Shown one piece after another: positions 1-8,476 of a stretch of 34,312 nt of DNA (positions within the stretch are counted from its first letter, which is position 1; every line of letters starts with the position of its first letter). The DNA is from Acidobacteriota bacterium (lineage in GTDB: Bacteria; Acidobacteriota; UBA4820): NCBI GenBank assembly GCA_029559035.1, contig JAKQCT010000031.1:1-34312 (forward strand), given 5' to 3'. The notes under the pieces were generated by a model that searched no databases, had not been told where the DNA came from, and saw nothing but the letters and a program-made list of their open reading frames with translations. The position numbers and the translations under genes were made by a program.

Positions 1-116
1 TCGTTGCAATTATACTCCAAACAGGTCCGAAGCGGGGGGTACTTTTCGACCTGCCCCGCTGCCAGCCTGATGTCAAAATCTCTTCTCATGGAAACAGTTT
101 AGTCATGGGAAAGGGA

Positions 117-197
117 AATGCATAATGCATGGCCTGACCCCTTTTTTCTACCACTTTTCAACTCAATGCATAATGCATGGCCTGACCCCTTTTTTCT
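117..197. repeat. Two direct copies of a 33-nt repeat with palindromic core
   Basis: Positions 117-149 and 165-197 are identical over 33 nt, with a 48-nt period. Each copy holds the palindrome TGCAT-A-ATGCA followed by GGCCTGACCCC and a run of T. A related GCCTTGACCCCTTTTTA lies at 542-558. The second copy begins exactly at the stop codon of the small minus-strand ORF that ends at 197. Such short palindromic dispersed units resemble REP-type repeats, but no REP-associated transposase is visible in the window. Confidence 0.8.
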
Positions 198-469
198 TAG
201 TAGCAATACCCCACATGCGTCCACTTGCATTCGCTCTCGGGCAGGGGAAGGTTGCCCTCATAGTTTATCCTCACCTTGTAGGCCACAAGGGGGTTTTCAT
301 CGGAAGCGCTGAATTGAGTGTCCTCGTGATAAGGCTCGAAGGTCGTCTGCTTGAGAGTGAAATCGGCAAGAGAGAAAGTTTCGCATCCCGTCGCGCTCAT
401 GCTTGGATTGTAACCCCGGAGAGAAAGAATATCAATGAATAGCGACTGCCGGGGTGAAAGGTACGTCAC
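197..469 (-). CDS. Small hypothetical protein, possibly a gene remnant
   Basis: This 90-codon minus-strand ORF starts at a GTG at 469, preceded directly by a weak AAAGAG. I recognise no family. Its composition is protein-like in the C-terminal two thirds (CETFSLADF, YKVRINYEG, ECKWTHVGYCY), with three Cys and several aromatics. There is no clear signal peptide or membrane segment. The reading frame is closed by a TGA shortly upstream, and the stop codon abuts a repeat unit. It may therefore be the surviving 3' end of a longer exported or pilin-like gene cut by the repeats, or a chance ORF. Nothing next to it suggests a partner. Confidence 0.35.
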   Translation of the reverse strand: MTYLSPRQSLFIDILSLRGYNPSMSATGCETFSLADFTLKQTTFEPYHEDTQFSASDENPLVAYKVRINYEGNLPLPESECKWTHVGYCY

Positions 470-663
470 CTCTTTCCGCAGGATATCGGTATTGCGTCAA
501 CGGAATGTTCGTCTCCACTACCACCTCGATTCAAGAGTAAAGCCTTGACCCCTTTTTACGTTCGAAAGGCGAGATCGCCGCGCAAAAACCAAGCTCCGAA
601 GAAAATCTCGCGATGACAAATTTTCACGTCTCGCTCCTGACCTTGTTCCTAAGCTGGATTTTT
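470..663. other. Gene-free stretch downstream of the kup genes
   Basis: About 190 nt between the doubtful small ORF and the kup1 stop codon. It contains the third, diverged copy of the GCCTTGACCCC motif at 542-558. I see no convincing U-tailed hairpin that would end the long minus-strand operon. Confidence 0.5.
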
Positions 664-2574
664 CTAGATCGTTATCAGCGAGCCGAGCTCGACGACGCGG
701 TTGGCGGGCAAGCTGAAATAGGCCGTAGCCGAGGTCGCGTTCTTCGACAGGAAGCTGAAGACCGGCTTCTCCCAGATCATCAAGCCCTTCCCCTTGCCCG
801 CCACCAGTGTCTCGCGTCCAAGGAAATAGGTCGTCTTGTCCTTGTCCACCATCAGCCCCTTCGAAGGCAGCTGATCCAGAAGCTTCGGCACGTTGGGCGT
901 CTCCATGAACCCGTACCTCGCTATCACCGAATAAATGTGCGGCGCGATCTCGTTCACTTCGATCCGCTCGTCCTTGTTCTTCACCTTCGGCTGGTCCGTC
1001 GTCGTGATCGTCAGCGTTATCACCGTCTCGTGGATCACGTAATTGTGCTTGAAGTTGTGAAGGAGAGCCACGGGAACGCCCTTCGGGTTGCCCGAGAGAA
1101 ATACCGCCACGCCCGGAACGCGCTGGATGTTGGAATTCTCGACCGAATGTATGAGCTGCTCCCAGGTGAGGGTGCTTTCCTGAAGCTTCGAAAGCAGGAG
1201 CTTTCTTCCCTTCTTCCAGGTCCTCATGACGAAGAAGATCAGGATGCCGATCAACAGGGGAAGATACCCTCCTTTCTCTACCTTTACTATGTTGGCGAGG
1301 AAGAAGGCGCTGTCGGGGATGATGAAGATCGTGGTCATGAAAAGGGTCAGAAAGGGGTTCCAGTTCCATACGAAGCTGGTGAGCCTGTAGTAGAGCAGGG
1401 TCGTTATCAGCATGCTTGTCGTGACCGCTATCCCGTACGCGGCCGCCAGGTTGTCGGAGTTCCTGAAGGCCAGGACCAGGGCTATGGTGGCGACCATGAG
1501 CATCCAGTTCACCGCCGGCACGTAGATCTGACCTCTCTCCGATTCCGATGTGTGTTTTATCGAAAGCCTCGGAAGGTAGCCGAGCTGGACCGCCTGCCTC
1601 GTCAGCGAGAACGCGCCCGATATCACCGCCTGAGAAGCGATTATGGTGGCGAAAGTGGACAGTATTACCAGAGGGAGGATGAGGGGCGCAGGGGCCAGGT
1701 GGTAGAAGGGATTGTCCGCAGCCTTCGGGTTCACAAGGAGGTTCGCCCCCTGCCCGAAGTAGTTTAGGATAAGGGAAGGGAAAACCAGGAGGAACCAGTT
1801 GAACTTGATCGGGCTCTTCCCGAAATGGCCGATGTCGGCGTAAAGCGCTTCCGCGCCTGTCACCGAAAGGAAAACCGCGCCTATGACGAAAAAGGAGGCT
1901 ATTCCATTGTTCATAAAAAACTTCGCTGCATGGACGGGATTGACCGCCAGGATTATTTCCGGATCCTTGACCAACGCGCGCAGACCAAGGATCCCGATCG
2001 AGAGGAACCAGACGATCATCACGGGGCCGAACACCTTGCCGACGCCTCCGGTTCCTTTTTTCTGGAAAACGAAAAGCGCCAACAGGACGGCGACCGTTAT
2101 CGGTATGATGAAATGGGACATCTTCGGAGCGTAGATCCCCAGCCCCTCGACCGCCGAGAGGACCGAGATCGCCGGAGTGATGACCCCGTCGCCGTATAGC
2201 AGCGACGCGCCGAAAAGCCCGAGGACCATGACGACGGTGGCCTTGCTCTTGGAGACCTTGTTCATGCAGAGCGCCATCAGGGCGATCTCGCCTCCCTGCC
2301 CGTTGTTGTCGGCCCTGAGGATGAACAGGAGGTATTTCACGGTAACCGTGAGCGTGAGGGCCCAGAAGATCATCGATATGATGCCGAGAACGTTAGCCCT
2401 CGTAACTTCGAGTCCGTATTCTTCGCTGAAGCACACCTTCATCGAATAAAGGGGGCTGGTGCCGATGTCGCCGAAGACGACGCCCAGCGCCTCCAGGGAC
2501 AGCAGCAGGAAGGCCGCCGTGCCCGTTTTGGAACCGTTCTTTTTTTCGCCGTCCGTCTGCATCGCTCCGCTCAT
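664..2574 (-). CDS. kup: Low-affinity K+ uptake protein Kup, copy 1
   Basis: Kup/HAK/KT family potassium importer of the inner membrane, probably a K+/H+ symporter. The protein is 636 aa, close to the 622 aa of E. coli Kup. The N-terminus carries the family signature GDIGTSPLYSMKVCF in the first membrane segment (about residues 35-50). About twelve hydrophobic segments follow up to about residue 440, with conserved GDGVITPAISVLSAVEG and TGAEALYADIGHFG. A soluble cytosolic tail of about 190 residues completes it. The start is an ATG 3 nt after the stop of the second kup gene, so the two are almost certainly cotranscribed. This is the last gene of the dnaK operon. The two copies are highly similar along their whole length, which indicates tandem duplication followed by divergence, most clearly at the extreme N-terminus and in the tail. 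Confidence 0.96.
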   Translation of the reverse strand: MSGAMQTDGEKKNGSKTGTAAFLLLSLEALGVVFGDIGTSPLYSMKVCFSEEYGLEVTRANVLGIISMIFWALTLTVTVKYLLFILRADNNGQGGEIALMALCMNKVSKSKATVVMVLGLFGASLLYGDGVITPAISVLSAVEGLGIYAPKMSHFIIPITVAVLLALFVFQKKGTGGVGKVFGPVMIVWFLSIGILGLRALVKDPEIILAVNPVHAAKFFMNNGIASFFVIGAVFLSVTGAEALYADIGHFGKSPIKFNWFLLVFPSLILNYFGQGANLLVNPKAADNPFYHLAPAPLILPLVILSTFATIIASQAVISGAFSLTRQAVQLGYLPRLSIKHTSESERGQIYVPAVNWMLMVATIALVLAFRNSDNLAAAYGIAVTTSMLITTLLYYRLTSFVWNWNPFLTLFMTTIFIIPDSAFFLANIVKVEKGGYLPLLIGILIFFVMRTWKKGRKLLLSKLQESTLTWEQLIHSVENSNIQRVPGVAVFLSGNPKGVPVALLHNFKHNYVIHETVITLTITTTDQPKVKNKDERIEVNEIAPHIYSVIARYGFMETPNVPKLLDQLPSKGLMVDKDKTTYFLGRETLVAGKGKGLMIWEKPVFSFLSKNATSATAYFSLPANRVVELGSLITI

Positions 2575-2577
2575 TCC

Positions 2578-4488
2578 TCAGATCGTTATCAGCGCCCCGA
2601 GTTCCACCACCTTGTTGGCCGGAAGGTTGAAATACGCAGTCGCCGACGTCGCGTTCTTGGAAAGAAAAGCGAATAAAGGCTTCTCCCAGAAACGCAGCCC
2701 CTTTCCCCGCCCCGGCACCAGCGTCTCGCGCCCCAGGAAATAGGTGGTCTTGTCCTTCTCTATCACTATGCCCCTTGACGGAAGAAGATCCAGAAGTTTC
2801 GGGACATCGGGAGTCTCCATGAAACCGTACCTCGCGATCACCGAATAAATATGCGGCCCCACTTCTTTGACCTCCAACCTCTCATCTTTGTTCCTCACTC
2901 TCGGCTCGTCTGTGGTCACTATGGAGAGGGTTATCACCGTTTCGTGGATCACGAGATTGTGCTTGAAATTGTGAAGCAGGGCCACGGGGACGCCCTTGGG
3001 ATTCCCGGATAAAAAGACGGCCGTGCGGGAGACCCTGTGGATGTTGGTATCCTGGATCGACCCTGCGAGCTGGTCCCAGGTGAGCGAGCTTTCCTGAAGT
3101 TTCGAAAGGAGGAGCTTCCTTCCCTTGTTCCAGGTGCTCATCACGTTAAACAGCAGAACGCCTATTATGAGGGGAAGGTACCCGCCCTTCTCCACCTTGA
3201 CGATGTTCGCGAGAAAGAACGCGCTGTCGGGTATGATGAAGACGGCCGTCAGGAACACCGACAGGAAGGGGTTCCACTTCCACACGTGGCGGGTAATCTC
3301 GAAATAGAGAAATGTGGTTATCAGCATGGTCGCGGTAACGGCTATTCCGTAAGCCGCCGCCAGGTGATCCGAGTTCTTGAAGATCAGAACAAGGGCGACG
3401 GTGACGATCATGAGGATCCAGTTGACCGAAGGCACGTAGATCTGCCCCCGCTCCTTCTCCGAGGTATGAACGATGGAAACCCTCGGGAGATATCCGAGCT
3501 GGGAAGCCTGCCTCGTGATCGAGAACGCTCCGGAGATGATCGCCTGCGATGCGATTATCGCCGCCACCGTGGACAGGACCACCATCGGGAGAAGCAGCGG
3601 CTGGGGAACGAGGTGGTAGAATGGGTTGGACGCAGCCTTCGGATCCATGAGGAGATTGGCTCCCTGTCCGAAGTAGTTGAGGATAAGGGACGGGAAGACG
3701 AGAAAGAACCAGTTGAACTTGATCGGGTTCTTGCCGAAATGGCCGATGTCGGCGTAAAGTGCTTCGGCTCCCGTCACCGACAGGAAGACGGCGCCCAGGA
3801 CGAGAAAGGAAGCGGGCCCGTTGTTCAGGAAGAAAGAAACCGCGTAATAAGGATTCACCGCCGCGAGTATCTCCGGGTCGTCGATCACGGCCCTCAGACC
3901 GAAAAAACCTATCGTGATGAACCACAGCACCATTATCGGGCCGAAGACCTTCCCTACGCCCGCGGTCCCCTTCTTCTGGAACATGAAAAGAACGAGGAGG
4001 ACGGCGACTGCGATCGGAACAATGAAATGGTGGAGCTTAGGGGCGTATATCCCGAACCCCTCCACAGCCGAAAGGACCGAGATGGCGGGCGTGATGACCC
4101 CGTCTCCGTAAAGGAGCGCAGCGCCGAAAAGCCCCAGGAATATTACGAGAAACCCCCTTTTCTTGGACAGCTTGCTGCCGCAGAGCGCCATCAGGGCGAG
4201 AACTCCGCCTTCGCCGTTGTTGTCCGCCCTGAGGATGAAAAGAAGGTATTTTATGGTGACGGTGACCATCAGGGACCAGAAAATGAGGGAAATTATGCCG
4301 AGGATGTTGTCTCGTGTTACGGCCAGCCCGTATTCTCCGCCGAAGCACACCCTCATCGTGTAGAGCGGGCTGGTGCCGATGTCGCCGAACACCACTCCGA
4401 GGGCTTCGAGCGAAAGCGTCAGGAACGCGGCACTTCTGAAAAACCGCGAATCCTTCCGGTTCCCGATGGACAGGTTGTTTTCACTCAC
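2578..4488 (-). CDS. kup: Low-affinity K+ uptake protein Kup, copy 2
   Basis: Second Kup/HAK/KT potassium importer, 636 aa from the chosen start. It has the same architecture as the downstream copy: GDIGTSPLYTMRVCF in TM1, GDGVITPAISVLSAVEGFG, TGAEALYADIGHFGKNPIKFNWF, and a cytosolic tail ending in VVELGALITI. An upstream ATG at 4515 would overlap the preceding gene by 35 nt. I prefer the GTG at 4488 because it sits in GTGAGTGA, where the upstream stop TGA overlaps the start region. An AAAAGGGG ribosome site lies 8-9 nt before it, a layout typical of translational coupling. Family membership is certain; the start choice is an inference. The genes upstream are stress and envelope functions, so induction of K+ uptake with heat shock is plausible. 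Confidence 0.95.
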   Translation of the reverse strand: MSENNLSIGNRKDSRFFRSAAFLTLSLEALGVVFGDIGTSPLYTMRVCFGGEYGLAVTRDNILGIISLIFWSLMVTVTIKYLLFILRADNNGEGGVLALMALCGSKLSKKRGFLVIFLGLFGAALLYGDGVITPAISVLSAVEGFGIYAPKLHHFIVPIAVAVLLVLFMFQKKGTAGVGKVFGPIMVLWFITIGFFGLRAVIDDPEILAAVNPYYAVSFFLNNGPASFLVLGAVFLSVTGAEALYADIGHFGKNPIKFNWFFLVFPSLILNYFGQGANLLMDPKAASNPFYHLVPQPLLLPMVVLSTVAAIIASQAIISGAFSITRQASQLGYLPRVSIVHTSEKERGQIYVPSVNWILMIVTVALVLIFKNSDHLAAAYGIAVTATMLITTFLYFEITRHVWKWNPFLSVFLTAVFIIPDSAFFLANIVKVEKGGYLPLIIGVLLFNVMSTWNKGRKLLLSKLQESSLTWDQLAGSIQDTNIHRVSRTAVFLSGNPKGVPVALLHNFKHNLVIHETVITLSIVTTDEPRVRNKDERLEVKEVGPHIYSVIARYGFMETPDVPKLLDLLPSRGIVIEKDKTTYFLGRETLVPGRGKGLRFWEKPLFAFLSKNATSATAYFNLPANKVVELGALITI

Positions 4489-5200
4489 CCGCGACGATCC
4501 CCTTTTCCGACACAAGGAAGCAGGAGTATTCGCCCTCTTTTATCCCCGAGGGCCTCAGGGAATTTATCTCTTCTAGGTACTCGCCGCTCCCGAAGAACTC
4601 TATCCTAAGCCTTTTCAGGCACGGACCGCAATCCTCCCCGCTGAAGCAGAAACCGAAAGAAGGCCCGAAGAGAAGTTCCTCGTCCTTGTACCTGTCGCAC
4701 CGGTATCCGAAAGAGCGCGGGAAGAGGACGGCTTTCAGCTTTTTGGAGGCGGGGCTCCTCATCACTTCCAGCTTCATTGAAAAGGACTCTATCTCCATCA
4801 GGCTTAAACATTTATGCTTTTTAAAAAGTCCGTGAAGCGACACGAAATAGCCGTTGTTCTTCAAGGCCCACTCCCCGAATTCCCCTTTCGCGAACGGGGA
4901 CGGCCTCGCCGCCGCCACCGGAGAATTCGCTCCGGCGAAATCCGCGAAGTTCGTTTTCTGGAAGATCGTGATCTCCTCCGCTTTCGCGAAGTAAGGCAGA
5001 AGTTTCCTGTAAGCCGAACGGCATTTTTTTCCTTCGGCGGCGCACAATTTCCCCAGCTCTGTTTTCCCCGCCCCGTAAAGCCCGCGGCTGTCGTATACCT
5101 CTTTCTCGAGGACCCTGACATTCTCCCAGTATCCGTCGCGGGTCATTCCGAGCGACAGGAGAACGAGAGCGGCCGCAAGGACAAGAAGAGCGGTTTTCAA
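4481..5200 (-). CDS. Exported Cys-containing hypothetical protein
   Basis: A 239-aa protein of no family I recognise. It opens with a basic residue and a long hydrophobic run (ALLVLAAALVLLSLG, residues 4-18), a signal peptide or N-terminal anchor, with no lipobox Cys. The mature part has eight cysteines, including CAAEGKKC near residues 53-60 and a cluster CFSGEDCGPC near 187-195, an even number that fits disulfides in the periplasm. The start is a TTG at 5200 inside TTGA, overlapping the stop of the lytic transglycosylase gene, with AGAGG upstream. It ends 8 nt inside the chosen kup start region. Position suggests a periplasmic accessory to the transglycosylase or to Kup, but this is only context. 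Confidence 0.8.
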   Translation of the reverse strand: MKTALLVLAAALVLLSLGMTRDGYWENVRVLEKEVYDSRGLYGAGKTELGKLCAAEGKKCRSAYRKLLPYFAKAEEITIFQKTNFADFAGANSPVAAARPSPFAKGEFGEWALKNNGYFVSLHGLFKKHKCLSLMEIESFSMKLEVMRSPASKKLKAVLFPRSFGYRCDRYKDEELLFGPSFGFCFSGEDCGPCLKRLRIEFFGSGEYLEEINSLRPSGIKEGEYSCFLVSEKGIVAGE

Positions 5201-7182
5201 TTTGAAAGCCTCTGGGTGTAGACCGACTTGTCGAACAGCACCCCCTCGGCGTAGCCCTGCGTCTCGAAATAGGGAATGAGCAGTACGAAAAGCGTCTCAT
5301 CCTCGCCGAAGCTTTTGCTCCAGACCGAAACGACATCTTCTCCGGCGTTGTAGGAAGCGGCTATACGCGCGCTCATCGGAAAAACGGCCGCGAGCTGTTT
5401 CATGTAGCGGGCGGCGATCCTCGCGTTCGTGAGAGGGTCGAGGAGATCTTCTTCCGAGACGTCTTTTCCAGATATCTTCTTCGCCGTCTCGGGCATGAGC
5501 TGGAAAAGGCCCACTGCTCCAACGCTTGAAAAGGCCAGCGGGTCGAACCTGCTCTCCCTGCGGGCTATCGCGAACATGAGCGCGGGATCGACGCCTTCCT
5601 CCCTGGCCGCGAGCATTATCTCCCTCCGCCACGGCGTGGGATGGCTCAGGCCCACACGGTAATCGAAATCCGAAGGGAACTCGAAGCAGAGCTCTCCTAT
5701 CTCCGAAAGGAGCATCATCCTGGTTATCGCGTCTTCCCTGGCAAGCTCCGTTCCCCGCCTCTCAAGCTGATCCAGCGCGAACAGGGGGAGTCCTGCGCGA
5801 TACAGGTCGTATATCAGGGAGTTTCCGTCGATCTTTCCAGAAAAAAGCCTTTTCCTGAAAACCGCGACGGCCGCCGCGGTCTTTTTCGCGAACTCCCTGT
5901 CGGAAACGGAGGAATAGTAGGAACCCGCGGGGATCGGATCGCCTTCCGCCTCGAGGGAATACCATTTCTTCAGAACATACAGCGAACGCTCCCTGAACCC
6001 GTCCTTCTCTTCAAGGAGCGGGGCGAGAAGCCCTTCCGGGCCCTTTCCGAGGGCGATGCTGGAAAGCGCGCTCTTGTAAAGGGCGTTCCTGTAGAACTGC
6101 CCTTTCTTGTCCGCTTTCACTGCCTCGAACAGAGGGACGGCCTCGGCGAACCTGCCGTTGACATAGTGGAAACAGCCCATGGCGTAACTGTTCTCGAGGA
6201 ACAGCTTGTGGTCCTTGGGAAGGTTTTTCCCGAGCCATTTGAAATAGCTCGCGGCGCGGTCCGCATCGTTGGTCCTGAGGGTCGCCCACAGCGCTTTCAG
6301 CACGGTGCCCCTGTCCCCGTTCGCTATCGCGCCCGACTTTTTAAGGACCTCGTCGGCGAGACAGAACAGTTCGTCGTTCTTCCTCGCCCGGTAAAGGATC
6401 TGCGTCAGGAGGATGCTGTTCTCCTTCTCCTTCGGGAAGGTCTTGTAGAGGTCGAGAGCGTCCCCGGTCCTGCCGCAGTTCAGAAGCTTGTTGATCAGCT
6501 CTTCCTTTTGCTTCTGATCCGCCGGCGGGTAGTCTTCGGCGCCCATTGCCTTGTAGGCCTTGAGCGCCCTGCTCCCGAAAGGGTTGGGGGTGAGGTCGAA
6601 CGCGATCGCCCTGTACATGCGCTTCGCCCTGGCCTCCGCTCCCGACAGCTGCCAGGCGAGAGCCTCCCTGAAGAGCGCCTCCTTTTTTTTCTGCTTGCCG
6701 AGGTTCTCGATGGCCCCGATCTCGCTCCACGCGAGCGCTTCCTTTCCGTGAAGCTTAAGGCGGCCATATATCGCTGCTTTTTCCCTCAACAGCCTGTACC
6801 TGAAATATGCGCCGGGAGTGCCGTCCCTGATGGTTTCTACCTGTTCCAGGGCTTTCTCCGGCATCCCCCTGGCCATAAAGATCCTCGCCAGGTTGAACTT
6901 GATGTAGTCTCCGAGCTCTTCGGACGAAGAGGCGCCGATCATTCCGTCAAGAGGCGCCGAAAGGTCCCCGAGGTCGAGGAGAAGCTGGGAATAGACGAGC
7001 GCGACCATGGGATCCGCCGTTTCCGCAGGCCCGTTCATCAGGCGGAAGGCCTCGTCGAGGGCGGCGGGAAGGTCCCCCTCGTCCTGCAGGGCGAAGAGCG
7101 CTTCAAGCCGGTCGCCGTCTCCCATCGGGAAAAGCGACAAAGACGCTATCAGAAGAAGAACCGCGGGTTTGGATCTCATCAT
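5197..7182 (-). CDS. Soluble lytic murein transglycosylase, Slt70-like
   Basis: A 661-aa exported murein-cleaving enzyme. Residues 1-20 form a signal peptide. Residues about 25-500 are alpha-helical with TPR/superhelical character, like the doughnut domain of Slt70. Residues about 515-645 are the catalytic SLT domain (GH23). It begins at HPTPWRREI and has the catalytic glutamate E543 in IARRESRFDP, then SSVGAVGLFQLMPETA and the substrate-binding AASYNAG (about 608-614). Length and domain order match the Slt70 family. The ATG at 7182 shares one base with the stop codon of the sigma-factor gene (TGATG), and the 3' end overlaps the next gene, so it is firmly inside the heat-shock operon. Cleavage of peptidoglycan in the periplasm is established for the family. 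Its control by HspR is inferred from the operon. Confidence 0.93.
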   Translation of the reverse strand: MMRSKPAVLLLIASLSLFPMGDGDRLEALFALQDEGDLPAALDEAFRLMNGPAETADPMVALVYSQLLLDLGDLSAPLDGMIGASSSEELGDYIKFNLARIFMARGMPEKALEQVETIRDGTPGAYFRYRLLREKAAIYGRLKLHGKEALAWSEIGAIENLGKQKKKEALFREALAWQLSGAEARAKRMYRAIAFDLTPNPFGSRALKAYKAMGAEDYPPADQKQKEELINKLLNCGRTGDALDLYKTFPKEKENSILLTQILYRARKNDELFCLADEVLKKSGAIANGDRGTVLKALWATLRTNDADRAASYFKWLGKNLPKDHKLFLENSYAMGCFHYVNGRFAEAVPLFEAVKADKKGQFYRNALYKSALSSIALGKGPEGLLAPLLEEKDGFRERSLYVLKKWYSLEAEGDPIPAGSYYSSVSDREFAKKTAAAVAVFRKRLFSGKIDGNSLIYDLYRAGLPLFALDQLERRGTELAREDAITRMMLLSEIGELCFEFPSDFDYRVGLSHPTPWRREIMLAAREEGVDPALMFAIARRESRFDPLAFSSVGAVGLFQLMPETAKKISGKDVSEEDLLDPLTNARIAARYMKQLAAVFPMSARIAASYNAGEDVVSVWSKSFGEDETLFVLLIPYFETQGYAEGVLFDKSVYTQRLSN

Positions 7183-8048
7183 CAGTTGAGGCGGCGCAGT
7201 AGGTCGTTCACCTTCTGCGACCTCTTGAGCTTCCTGAGGGCCTCTTCCTCGATCTGCCTCACCCTCTCGCGGGAAAGGCCTATGATCTTCCCGACCTCCT
7301 TGAGGGAAAGGTCTTCGTCGTCGACGAAACCGTATCTCAGGAGAAGCACTTTCCTCTCCTTTTCCGAGAGCTCCGCGAGGCAGGCGTTGAGGATCTCCTT
7401 CCTTGCCTTTTCTATGAGTATCTCGTCTCCCGTCTTCCGGTTGTTGTCGGCGATCTTGTCCTTGAGCAATATGTCCACGTCGTTGTCGGCTAGAAGCGGT
7501 TCGTCGAGCGAGAGCATCTCGTTCTTCGCCTGTACCACCTCGCAGACATCAGACTCCTTTATCCCGAGCATTTCCGCGATCTCGGCGGAGCTGGGCTCCC
7601 GGTTGAGGCTGCGGGTCAGTTCGCTCCTGGCTTTCTGGACGTTGTTGAAAAGGGTCGCCTTCTTCTGCGGAAGGCGGAGCGGGCCGCCCTGGTCGGAAAG
7701 GGCCCTCTCCATGCTCTGCGTTATCCACCAGTCCGCGTAGTGGACCAGCTTGATGTTCTTGCCGGGGTCGAAGCGCCTCGCCGCTTCGATCAGGCCGAGG
7801 TTCCCCTCGTGGATGAGATCGAGGAGCGAAAGGCCCCTGTTCTGGAATCTCTTGGCAGTATGAACGACATAGCGGAGGTTCCTGGAGATGAGCTCCGTGA
7901 GAGCTTCGGCGTCCCCGTTCTCCCTGTACCTTCTGCCGAGCTCCAGCTCTTCTTCAAGCGTCAGAAGGGGCTTCTTGGAGATCTCCTTCAGGTATTGCTT
8001 GAGTATGGCTGATTCGGGATCGGCCTGTCCCCTGTTATCGCCTGCCAC
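7182..8048 (-). CDS. Sigma-70 family RNA polymerase sigma factor (RpoD/RpoS/RpoH-like)
   Basis: A sigma factor of 288 aa from the GTG at 8048, with no large region 1.1. Region 1.2 is PESAILKQYLKEI. Region 2 holds RNLRYVVHTAKRF, LLDLIHEGNLGLIEAARRFDP and YADWWITQSMERAL, and is followed by region 3. Region 4.2 is LSLKEVGKIIGLSRERVRQIEEEALRKLK. The size and the intact regions 2-4 fit a group 2 factor (RpoS-like) or a heat-shock factor; the LPQKKATLFNNVQKAR segment is loosely reminiscent of the RpoH box, but I cannot assign a class. The longer ORF starts at a TTG (8081) and overlaps hspR by 47 nt. The GTG at 8048, with AAGGGGG about 11 nt upstream, cuts the overlap to 14 nt and is preferred. It lies directly after hspR and before a lytic transglycosylase gene. 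Confidence 0.93.
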   Translation of the reverse strand: MAGDNRGQADPESAILKQYLKEISKKPLLTLEEELELGRRYRENGDAEALTELISRNLRYVVHTAKRFQNRGLSLLDLIHEGNLGLIEAARRFDPGKNIKLVHYADWWITQSMERALSDQGGPLRLPQKKATLFNNVQKARSELTRSLNREPSSAEIAEMLGIKESDVCEVVQAKNEMLSLDEPLLADNDVDILLKDKIADNNRKTGDEILIEKARKEILNACLAELSEKERKVLLLRYGFVDDEDLSLKEVGKIIGLSRERVRQIEEEALRKLKRSQKVNDLLRRLN

Positions 8049-8457
8049 TTCCCGGATCCCCCTTGTCGAACATTTTTTCAACTGACGTCGGCGACAGGCA
8101 CGCGAGCGCAGCTTCGCGGACCTCCTCCCTCGAAACCCCCTTTTTGGCCATCTGCTCCATGAAGAACTGCATGAAGTTGTTGACTTCCTCCTGCATCTTC
8201 GCCATTTTCTCCCGCATGTTGAGGACTATCTCCACCCCGGCGAGGTTCACGCCGAGGTTCCTGGTGAGGTTGAGGATCAGTTCCAGCCTTTCGATGTCCT
8301 CGTCGGTATAGACGCGCGTGTTGCCGCTGGTCCTTGAAGGCTTGAGCAGGCCGTCCCTCTCGTAAAGCCTGAGCGTCTGGGCGTGGATCTCGAAACGCTC
8401 GGATACCGTGCTGATCATGTAGTAACCCTTCTTGTCCTTCCGCTCGCTCCGTTTCAC
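8035..8457 (-). CDS. hspR: MerR-family heat-shock repressor HspR
   Basis: A 140-aa MerR-type regulator. The N-terminal winged helix-turn-helix includes ISTVSERFEIHAQTLRLYERDGLLKPSRTSGNTRVYTDEDIERL (broken here at about residues 15-58), the HspR pattern of TLRLYE followed by GNTRVY. A helical dimerisation region with NLGVNLAGVEIVLNM follows. HspR proteins repress dnaK operons by binding HAIR sites, and in Streptomyces DnaK acts as co-repressor. Here the gene is fourth in the operon after dnaK, hsp20 and dnaJ, and a well-matched HAIR site overlaps the dnaK promoter, so autoregulation is strongly implied. The start is a GTG with GGAGAG about 5 nt upstream. The gap to dnaJ is 19 nt, and the 3' end overlaps the sigma-factor gene. 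Confidence 0.92.
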   Translation of the reverse strand: MKRSERKDKKGYYMISTVSERFEIHAQTLRLYERDGLLKPSRTSGNTRVYTDEDIERLELILNLTRNLGVNLAGVEIVLNMREKMAKMQEEVNNFMQFFMEQMAKKGVSREEVREAALACLSPTSVEKMFDKGDPGSGRR

Positions 8458-8476
8458 GGCTCTCTCCGCGCTTCCT

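Noticed and set aside
1-89. Partial minus-strand ORF running off the left edge (MRRDFDIRLAAG...)
   Set aside because: Only 29 codons, no clear ribosome site and no recognisable family; cannot be separated from chance.
5641-7740. 699-codon plus-strand open frame opposite the transglycosylase and sigma genes
   Set aside because: Shadow of two genes with clear motifs on the other strand; no recognisable domain and a composition biased by GC-rich codons.
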